Both the position numbers and the translations under genes were made by a program. The notes beneath the pieces are model-generated. The model ran no database searches. It was not told the DNA's origin and saw only the letters and a list, made by a program, of their open reading frames with translations. DNA of 64,000 nt from AWTP1-13 sp963797005 (lineage in GTDB: Bacteria > Pseudomonadota > Alphaproteobacteria > Rhizobiales > Hyphomicrobiaceae), in NCBI GenBank assembly GCA_963797005.1, contig CAWCOF010000023.1, positions 1-64,000 on the forward strand, written 5' to 3'. Shown here one piece after another: positions 57,207 through 64,000 of the stretch. Position 1 is the first letter of the stretch; each line of letters opens with the position of its first letter.

Positions 57207-58221
57207 ATGCCAAGCAACGAGGGCGCGGACCAGAAGCTGCGCGGCGAGGAGGCGATCGTCCGGCTGCTGGCGCCGCTGGCGCAGGGGTATCCGGGTGCTT
57301 TGGGCCTGGAGGACGACTGCGCGCTGGTGACGCCGGAGCCCGGCACGGAACTCGTCCTCAAGACCGATCCCGTCGCCGAGGGGGTGCACTTCCTCCCCGG
57401 CGATGCGCCGGAGGACATCGCCTGGAAGGCGCTGGCGGTCAACGTGTCGGATCTCGCCGCAAAGGGCGCCAGGCCCATCGGCTACCTGATGGCGCTGTCG
57501 TTCCCCGAAGCGCCGTCGCTCGCATGGATGACGCGGTTCGCCGATCGGGCTCCGCGCGGCGCAGGCCGAGTTCGGCTGCCATCTGATCGGCGGCGATACG
57601 GATCGCCGGCCGGGGCCGCTCACCGTCTCGATCACCGTCGTGGGCTCGGTGCCCAGCGGCGGCATGGTGCGGCGCGGGACGGCGAAGCCGGGCGATGTGC
57701 TGTTCGTGTCGGGCACCCTCGGCGATGCCGCGCTCGGGCTGGCGCTGCGCAAGGACCCGAGCCTCGCAAAGGCTTGGGGCCTCACGCGGGAGGAGGACGC
57801 GCATCTGCGCCGCCGCTATCTGCGGCCCGAGCCGCGGCTTGCCCTCGCACCGGCGCTGCGCGCTCACGCCTCCGCGGCCATGGATATCTCCGATGGACTG
57901 GCCAAGGACCTCGGGCGCATGTGCCGGGCGAGCGGCTGCGGGGCCAGCATTCGCTTCAAGGATGTTCCGGTCTCGACGGCAGCGGGCAAGGCCGTCGCCG
58001 CCGATCCCCGATTGCGCACGCCCATCGTCGCCGGAGGCGACGACTACGAGATCCTGGCGGCCGTGCCGGCGCAGGAAGCCGCGTCCTTCGAGGCCGCCGC
58101 CCGCCAAGCTGCAATCCCTGTGGCACGCATCGGTCTGGCCACCACGGCTGGTGACGTGGTGATCCAGGGCCCCGACGGCCGGCCGATGCCGCTCGACCGC
58201 ACCGGGTGGGACCACTTCTGA
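57207..58221 (+). CDS. thiL: Thiamine-monophosphate kinase
   Basis: ATG 57207 gives MPSNEGADQKLRGEEAIVRL. The AIR-synthase-like fold is shown by LGLEDDCALVTPEPGTELVL, KTDPVAEGVHFLP, AWKALAVNVSDLAAKGARPI, then GCHLIGGDTDRRPGPLTVSI, ASAAMDISDGLAKDLGRM and PIVAGGDDYEILAAV. About 338 residues. It phosphorylates thiamine monophosphate to the diphosphate. An extra base near 57545, between MTRFAD and GLRAAQAEF, splits the gene and is probably an error. Confidence 0.92.
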
Positions 58222-58440
58222 GCCGGCCCGCTAGTTACAAACGCCCGGGCGCCGTTCCCCCCTTACACCGCGTAAAGACTGCCACTTCCGTTGTGACGAT
58301 GTGCCCATGTTGCAACGGGAGTGCATATTTGGCATGGTCCCGCGCGATTCTGGCCGGGCAGCAGCCCGGGAGGCAGCATGCGGGTGCCGCGTCGCGGCGC
58401 TCTTCCGTCGACAACTTGGGTTTTCTGGGGAGCTTCGACC

Positions 58441-60565
58441 ATGGCCATGGTGATGTGGGCAATCATCGTTTGCGGATTGCTCTCAATCGTATACGGCGCG
58501 CTGACGGTGCGGGCCGTAATGGCCGCCGACCCGGGCACGCAGAAGATGCAGGAGATCGCCGCCGCCATCCAGGAGGGCGCGCAGGCCTATCTCACCCGCC
58601 AGTATTCCACCATCGCCATTGCCGGCGCCGTGATCTTCGTCATCGTCGGGCTGCTGCTGGGCTGGCTGGTCGCGCTGGGCTTCCTGATCGGCGCCGTTCT
58701 GTCGGGCTCAGCCGGTTTCATCGGCATGCTGGTGTCGGTGCGCGCCAACCTGCGCACCGCGCAGGCCGCGACCCGCTCGCTGGCCGAGGGCCTCTCCATG
58801 GCGTTCCGCGCCGGCGCCGTCACCGGCCTCCTGGTGGCGGGCCTGGCGCTGCTCGGCGTCGCCGTCTACTTCTCCATTCTCACCGCAGGCATGGGTCTGC
58901 CGCCGACCAGCCGGACCGTGGTCGATTCCATGGTGGCGCTGGGCTTCGGCGCCTCGCTGATCTCGATCTTCGCCCGTCTCGGCGGCGGCATCTTCACCAA
59001 GGGTGCCGATGTCGGCGGCGATCTCGTCGGCAAGGTCGAGGCCGGGATCCCCGAGGACGATCCACGCAATCCGGCAACGATCGCCGACAACGTCGGCGAC
59101 AACGTCGGCGACTGCGCCGGCATGGCCGCCGACCTGTTCGAGACCTACGCGGTGACCGTCGTCGCCACCATGGTGCTGGCCGTGATCTACTTCACCGGCC
59201 AGCCGATCGTTTACAACCTGATGCTCTACCCGCTTGCCGTGTGCGCGGTCGGCGTGGTGACCTCGATCATCGGCACGTTCTTCGTCCGCCTCGGCGCCAA
59301 CCAGTCGATCATGGGCGCGCTCTACAAGGGCTTCATCGCCACCGGCGTGCTGTCGATCATCGCCCTGTGGCCGGTCACCGACTACCTGCTCGGCATGGAC
59401 ACCGTGTTCTCCGCACGCGGGGCAAACTTCACGGGCATGGACCTCTACTGGTGCGGCATCGTCGGCCTGGTCGTCACCGCGCTCCTCATCGTCGTCACGG
59501 AATACTATACGGGCACGAACTACCGCCCCGTGCGCTCGATCGCCGAGGCGTCGAGGACCGGCCACGGCACCAACGTCATCCAGGGCCTTGCCGTGTCGCT
59601 CGAGGCGACCGCGCTGCCGGCGCTGATCATCGTGGCCGGCATCATCGCCTCCTACAACATCGCGGGGCTGTTCGGCATTGCCATTGCCGTCACCGCCATG
59701 CTGTCGCTGGCCGGCGTGGTGGTGGCGCTCGACGCCTTCGGGCCGGTGACCGACAACGCCGGCGGCATTGCCGAGATGGCGGGGCTGCCCGCGGAGATCC
59801 GCAAGACCACGGACGCGCTGGATGCGGTCGGTAACACCACCAAGGCGGTGACCAAGGGCTACGCCATCGGCTCGGCGGGCCTCGGGCGCGCTCGTGCTGT
59901 TTGCCGCCTACAACGAGGACTTGCGCTTCTTCATCGGCCAGGCCAAGCCCGGCTCGCTGTTCTACGGCCTCAACGTGGAAGGGCTGTTCTCGCTGACCAA
60001 CCCCTACGTCGTGGTCGGCCTGTTCCTCGGCGGGCTACTGCCCTATCTGTTCGGCGGCATCACCATGACGGCCGTCGGCCGTGCGGCCGGCTCGATCGTG
60101 GAAGAGGTGCGCCGGCAGTTCAAGGAGAAGCCCGGCATCATGCAGGGCACGGAGAAGCCCGACTATGGGCGCGCCGTCGACATACTGACGCGCGCGGCGA
60201 TCAAGGAGATGATCATCCCCTCCCTGCTGCCGGTGCTGTCGCCGATCGTGTGCTTCTACGTGATCAAGTGGATCGGCGGCACGGGCAACGGCTTCGCCGC
60301 GCTCGGCGCCATGCTGCTCGGCGTGATCGTCACCGGGCTGTTCGTCGCCATCTCCATGACGGCGGGCGGCGGCGCCTGGGACAACGCCAAGAAATACATC
60401 GAGGACGGCCACTTCGGCGGCAAGGGGTCGGAGGCGCACAAGGCGGCGGTCACGGGCGACACCGTCGGCGATCCCTACAAGGACACCGCCGGTCCGGCCG
60501 TCAACCCGATGATCAAGATCACCAACATCGTGGCGCTGCTGCTGCTGGCGGTGCTGGCGCACTGA
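58441..60565 (+). CDS. hppA: K+-independent H+-translocating inorganic pyrophosphatase
   Basis: ATG 58441 gives about 708 residues with 14-16 membrane helices. The active site is in GGGIFTKGADVGGDLVGKVE, GIPEDDPRNPATIADNVGDN, VGDCAGMAADLFETYA and near the end GGAWDNAKKYIEDG and GDTVGDPYKDTAGPAVNPMI. The stretch GNTTKAVTKGYAIGSAGL carries Lys at the position that separates K+-independent (Lys) from K+-dependent (Ala) enzymes, so potassium should not be needed. An extra base near 59885 breaks the frame (GLG|ALVLFAAYNEDL). A longer start at 58321 has no support. It pumps protons with PPi. Confidence 0.93.
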
Positions 60566-60595
60566 TCCGCGGCAACGCACGGCGGCTGATTGGGA

Positions 60596-61060
60596 TCAAT
60601 CGAGCCCGAGCTGCTTGACGCCCAGGTTGCGGAAGAGCTGCTTGATCAGGCTCTCGTCGTGGGCGTGGCTCGGCGTCTCCCGCTTGACGTAGTCGAACAC
60701 CTTGCCGTCCTTGAGCCCGTAGTGGGCGACGCGGTCGACTGAGCCGAGGGGGCCGAAGTAGACGGCAACCACCCTGCGATCCTTCTCGGTCGGTTTGAAG
60801 AAGGCCGCCTGCGCTTGCGTGCTGGAAATGTAGTAGTAGGCCGTGCCGCCGCCGACCGTCGCAGTCGACGTCGGCGAGCCCAGCGCAGTCCTGACCTGGG
60901 CCTCGCTCGTGCCCGGAGCGATCTGCTGCAGCTCCTGGTCGGTGAATTGATGGCCGTGCTTGATGACCGTCTCGGAGCAGCTCCCGAGCGCCAGCGCGGC
61001 CAGCGTCGCCAGCACGAGCGCGCGACGTCGCGGCTCTCTCCGCGCCGTCGCTACGGGCAT
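60596..61060 (-). CDS. bamE: Outer-membrane assembly lipoprotein BamE
   Basis: ATG 61060 opens a lipoprotein signal (RRRALVLATLAALALGSC, lipobox ALGSC). The mature domain has the SmpA/BamE pattern: FTDQELQQIAPGTSEAQVRT, ALGSPTSTATVGGGTAYYYI, and VVAVYFGPLGSVDRVAHYGL. About 154 residues. BamE is part of the BAM complex that inserts beta-barrel proteins into the outer membrane, which also shows this part is Gram-negative. It converges with hppA and is divergent from the chaperone gene. The longer frame to 61096 is less likely. Confidence 0.9.
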   Translation of the reverse strand: MPVATARREPRRRALVLATLAALALGSCSETVIKHGHQFTDQELQQIAPGTSEAQVRTALGSPTSTATVGGGTAYYYISSTQAQAAFFKPTEKDRRVVAVYFGPLGSVDRVAHYGLKDGKVFDYVKRETPSHAHDESLIKQLFRNLGVKQLGLD

Positions 61061-61233
61061 TCGCTCGCTTCCCTCGCGTGGGACCCGGCGATCCATTATC
61101 CTGCTGGTCCCCAGAGAATCGACCCTGTTCGATCAACCGATCGGCTATCGCAACACAGTGCGGTTTGCAATCCGGCCCCCGCGCTCATCCCTAACCAGCT
61201 GTCCGGGCAGCCGCAGGGACACTGAAGTCGCCC

Positions 61234-61785
61234 ATGTTCTCCTGGCTCAGGACAAGACGCACCCGGCAGCAGACAGCACGCTCGCTTTATGGCTCGATTG
61301 TGTCAGCAGCGCGCCGCCGGGCCTTCTACGCAAACTGGGGGGTGCCGGATACCATGCAGGGGCGATTCGAGATGATCGTGCTGCATCTGGCCCTCGCGGT
61401 TCGCCGTCTCGGGGCGCAAGGGGAGGTGGGCAGGCTACTCGCCCAGGCCGTGATCGAGGCGTTCGTGACGGACATGGACGATGCCATGCGGGAAATGACG
61501 TTCAGCGACCTGGCGGTGCCGCGCGAGATCAAGCGCGCGGCGGCGGCGGTGTTCGACCGCCATAACGCCTATCTTGCCGCCCTCGACGGCTCTCGCGATA
61601 CTCTGCAACAGACGATCGCGGCCCAGCTGGCCTACCTTGAGCCGGCACGCCTGGATACCGAGAGCCTGGCCGACTACATGCGCCAGGCCGTGGAGATGCA
61701 GGGCCGGCAGCCGGGCGCGCAACCGCTCGCCGGCGTGATCGTGTGGCCTGATCCCATCACCGGACAGGAGGCCGTTGCGAATTGA
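61234..61785 (+). CDS. Ubiquinol-cytochrome c chaperone (CBP3/UQCC) family protein
   Basis: The 183-residue protein has RARSLYGSIVSAARR-type opening, then FYANWGVPDTMQGRFEMIVL, HLALAVRRLG, QAVIEAFVTDMDDAMREMTF and SDLAVPREIKRAAAAVFDRH, all typical of the Ubiq_cyt_C_chap family. It helps assemble cytochrome b of the bc1 complex. In alphaproteobacteria it stands directly before the DUF177 gene and plsX, as here. The DUF177 start overlaps its stop. Confidence 0.9.
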   Translation: MFSWLRTRRTRQQTARSLYGSIVSAARRRAFYANWGVPDTMQGRFEMIVLHLALAVRRLGAQGEVGRLLAQAVIEAFVTDMDDAMREMTFSDLAVPREIKRAAAAVFDRHNAYLAALDGSRDTLQQTIAAQLAYLEPARLDTESLADYMRQAVEMQGRQPGAQPLAGVIVWPDPITGQEAVAN

Positions 61786-62324
61786 AAGGCAATCATGACG
61801 CGACCGCAGAGTTCGCCTGGGATCATCCAACCGGCAAAGTTCCCGAGACGGGGCTCAGCATAGCGAGGGCCGCTACGCCCGAGGAGCTGGAAGCGATCGC
61901 AAGCGCGCTCGGTCTCATCTCGTGCACGAGCCTCGAGGCAAGCTACGAGATCAAGCCGATCGGGGCAGGGCGCTACGCCCTCTCCGGGACGCTGCGTGCC
62001 GAGGTCGTGCAGGGCTGCGTCGTCACTCTCGATCCCGTCACGGGTACGATCGAGGAGGACTTCCAAGCCACCTTCTGGCCCGAGGAAGACATCCCGCCGC
62101 CGCGCGGTGGCGTTCTCGATCTCGACGATGACTCCGAGCCGGAACCGATCGTGGGCGGCCAGATTGCCGTCGGCCGCGTGGTTTTCGAATGTCTGGCCGA
62201 GGGCCTCGACCCCTATCCGCGAAAGGCGGGCGCTAGCTTGGACTGGCAGGAGCCGGAACCGGCATCCGGCGGCACGCCCGAAAGCCCTTTTGCCGTTCTT
62301 GCCAACCTCAAGACCAAGCGCTGA
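61782..62324 (+). CDS. DUF177 (YceD) family protein
   Basis: TTG 61782 overlaps the chaperone stop (TTGA). The 180-residue protein has SLEASYEIKPIGAGRYALSG, TLRAEVVQGCVVTLDPVTGT with the conserved Cys, and the acidic ILDLDD-like stretch, GGQIAVGRVVFECLAEGLDP and YPRKAG, all DUF177 features. YceD-type proteins are implicated in large-subunit rRNA or ribosome biogenesis in other bacteria. In many bacteria rpmF follows; here plsX follows directly after 153 bases. Confidence 0.88.
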   Translation: MKGNHDATAEFAWDHPTGKVPETGLSIARAATPEELEAIASALGLISCTSLEASYEIKPIGAGRYALSGTLRAEVVQGCVVTLDPVTGTIEEDFQATFWPEEDIPPPRGGVLDLDDDSEPEPIVGGQIAVGRVVFECLAEGLDPYPRKAGASLDWQEPEPASGGTPESPFAVLANLKTKR

Positions 62325-62477
62325 ACCGTTGCAAAGTGTCGACATGAGCGGGTCGCCAGCCGCGCGCCGCAGGTTCGAAAATATGGTTGTCTGGCGGCAG
62401 CAACTCGCTATGGTCTGGCGTTTTCATGCAGCCGAGACAAGGGGCGACCGACCGGTTGCGCTCCTGGCGCTGCGATC

Positions 62478-63548
62478 ATGCGGACACAAGTCATGGCGGC
62501 GCCGCGAACCATAGCGCTCGACGCAATGGGTGGTGATCAGGGCCCCGCAGTCGTGGTGCCGGGGGCAGCGCTCGCGCTCGAGCGCCATCCGGATGCGACC
62601 TTCCTGCTGTTCGGCGACAAGGAGCGCGTCGCGTCCTATCTCGACGCCGAGCCGACGCTCGCCGGACGCGCGCGGATCGTCCACGCCGAGACGGCGATCG
62701 ACATGCAGGAGAAGCCGAGCCAGGCCCTGCGCCGTGGACGCGGATCGAGCATGTGGCTGGCGCTGGAGGCGGTGCAGAGGCGCGAGGCCGACTGCATGAT
62801 CTCCGCCGGCAACACCGGCGCCTTCATGGCAATGGCCAGGCTGGTGCTGAAGACCATGCCGGGCATCGAGCGCCCGGTGATCGCGGGCCAGTGGCCGACG
62901 ATCGGACGCCGGTGCATCGTGCTCGACCTCGGCGCCAACATCGGCGCCACGGCGCGCCAGCTCACCGACTATGCCCTGATGGGGGCCGCCATGGCGCGCG
63001 CCATCCTGCACGTCGAGCGGCCTCGCGTGGGGCTGCTCAACATCGGCGTCGAGGAGGTCAAGGGTATCGAGGAGGTCAAGCAGGCCCACGCCTGGCTGAA
63101 GGAGAGCGATCCGCCTTTCGACTACCACGGCTTCGTCGAGGGTGATCAGATCGGCCAGGGCGTGGTCGATGTCGTGGTCGTGGAAGGATACGCCGGCAAC
63201 ATCGCGCTGAAGACGGCCGAGGGCACCGCCAAGCAGATGGCGGCCTACGTGCGCGAGGCGCTGACCAGCTCGCCAGCTGCCAAGATCGGCGCGCTCCTTG
63301 CCCGACGCGGCCTGCGCGCGCTGAGAGACCGCATGGACCCCCGGGGCCTCAACGGCGGGCCCTTCCTCGGTCTCAACGGCATCGCCATCAAGAGCCACGG
63401 GGGCACGGATGCTTTCGGCTTCTCAAGCGCGATCGAGGTTGGCTACACCATGGCCGACAGCAATGTGCTGGAACGACTGGGCGCGGACCTGGAGGCCTTC
63501 CACGGCAGGCTGGGCGACCATCCCGAGCCCGTGCGCAAGACGTCATGA
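62478..63548 (+). CDS. plsX: Phosphate acyltransferase PlsX
   Basis: The 356-residue protein has TIALDAMGGDQGPAVVVPGA, SMWLALEAVQRREADCMISA, GNTGAFMAMARLVLKTMPGI, VLDLGANIGATARQLTDYAL, RVGLLNIGVEEVKG and VVVVEGYAGNIALKTAEG. PlsX makes acyl-phosphate from acyl-ACP for phosphatidic acid synthesis. Start ATG 62478 (MRTQVM); a start five codons later (MAAPRTIALDAMG) is also possible. It is followed by fabH after 76 bases, the classic plsX-fabH pair. Confidence 0.96.
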   Translation: MRTQVMAAPRTIALDAMGGDQGPAVVVPGAALALERHPDATFLLFGDKERVASYLDAEPTLAGRARIVHAETAIDMQEKPSQALRRGRGSSMWLALEAVQRREADCMISAGNTGAFMAMARLVLKTMPGIERPVIAGQWPTIGRRCIVLDLGANIGATARQLTDYALMGAAMARAILHVERPRVGLLNIGVEEVKGIEEVKQAHAWLKESDPPFDYHGFVEGDQIGQGVVDVVVVEGYAGNIALKTAEGTAKQMAAYVREALTSSPAAKIGALLARRGLRALRDRMDPRGLNGGPFLGLNGIAIKSHGGTDAFGFSSAIEVGYTMADSNVLERLGADLEAFHGRLGDHPEPVRKTS

Positions 63549-63624
63549 GGATGGAAGCCTTCGGCCGCCCCGGCCCAGCGATGCGGGTGTCTCGCCCTTC
63601 GGCACGCCGAGCATGAGGTGACGC

Positions 63625-64000
63625 GTGGCATTCATTCGATCCATCATCAGAGGCGTCGGCGCCAGTCTGCCAAAGCGCGTGCTGACCAACGACGATCTGT
63701 CGCGCATGGTGGACACCAGCGATGAGTGGATCCGCGACCGCACCGGCATCGAACAGCGCCACGTCGCCGCCGAAGGCGAGCTCACCTCGGATCTGGGCAT
63801 AGCCGCCGCGCGCCAGGCGCTCGTGCGCGCGGGCATCGATCCCATCGACATCGACCTCGTCGTCTGCGCGACCTCGACGCCGGACCGCACGTTTCCCGCC
63901 ACCGGCGTTCGCATCCAGGCCGGTCTCGGCATCACCAACGGCGCAGCCTTCGACGTCCAGGCGGTCTGCTCGGGCTTCGTCTACGCCCTGTCGATTGCCG
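63625..64000 (+). CDS. fabH: 3-Oxoacyl-ACP synthase III, 5' part (runs off window)
   Basis: GTG 63625 follows GAGGTGA. The 125 residues in the window include SIIRGVGASLPKRVLTNDDL, DTSDEWIRDRTGIEQRHVAA, VVCATSTPDRTFPATGVRIQ, and the active-site cysteine in VQAVCSGFVYALSIA. FabH condenses acetyl-CoA with malonyl-ACP to start fatty acid synthesis. The His and Asn of the catalytic triad lie beyond the window. It belongs with plsX. Confidence 0.94.
   Translation, partial: MAFIRSIIRGVGASLPKRVLTNDDLSRMVDTSDEWIRDRTGIEQRHVAAEGELTSDLGIAAARQALVRAGIDPIDIDLVVCATSTPDRTFPATGVRIQAGLGITNGAAFDVQAVCSGFVYALSIA

Noticed and set aside
62325..62477. rpmF expected between DUF177 and plsX
   Set aside because: The 153 bases do not encode an L32-like protein in any frame; alphaproteobacteria often have rpmF elsewhere.

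Overview
The window looks like two different bacteria joined near position 18,180. Bases 1 to about 18,180 read as an actinobacterium (my best guess is a Thermoleophilia-like lineage, inferred from gene content): class III cyclases, DUF1326 proteins, paired LuxR-type response regulators and a Flp/TadE/TadG pilus set. Bases 18,185 to 64,000 read as an alphaproteobacterium: the order glyA-nrdR-ribD-ribE-ribBA-ribH-nusB-thiL-hppA, followed by bamE, a cytochrome bc1 chaperone, DUF177, plsX and fabH, is typical of that class. The join falls inside two coding regions, so a metagenome assembly chimera is the simplest explanation.

Left part. 1-2,827: a cyclase fused to an AAA-type ATPase. 2,828-8,010: a mobile-element nest. 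An IS481-family element (3,259-7,483, bounded by CCTAGG duplications) carries two IS110-family elements inside its transposase gene (4,028-5,612 and 5,829-7,405), followed by a truncated serine recombinase. The non-coding ends of both IS110 elements look like bridge-RNA loci. 8,031-13,628: a two-domain VOC protein, gene fragments, a membrane cyclase, a secreted protein and a DUF1326 protein. 13,625-18,185: two paralogous response regulators flanked by two tiny related proteins, then prepilin peptidase, Flp pilin, TadE and TadG.

Right part. 18,185-50,266 is mostly accessory metabolism: a patatin, a DUF849 cleavage enzyme, a HerA-like ATPase with a small paralogue of its C-terminal tail, methylmalonyl-CoA mutase small subunit, a ThDP enzyme, Tex, an EamA transporter, a Nudix/CMD/SDR run, an amidohydrolase, FAH, cyclase-family and VOC enzymes, a large unrecognised protein (39.9-42.0 kb), and a hydantoinase-like hyuA-hyuB-GNAT operon near an enolase-superfamily dehydratase. 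50,427-64,000 is the conserved core: serine/glycine and one-carbon metabolism, riboflavin synthesis, transcription antitermination, thiamine phosphate kinase, proton-pumping pyrophosphatase, outer-membrane assembly and the start of fatty acid/phospholipid synthesis.

Sequence quality matters here. About twenty genes, including ribE, thiL and hppA, carry what look like single-base indels (mostly insertions) in otherwise normal proteins. I treat these as residual sequencing errors. By contrast the IS481 and first IS110 transposases have so many breaks that real decay is likely. No tRNA, rRNA or CRISPR array was seen.
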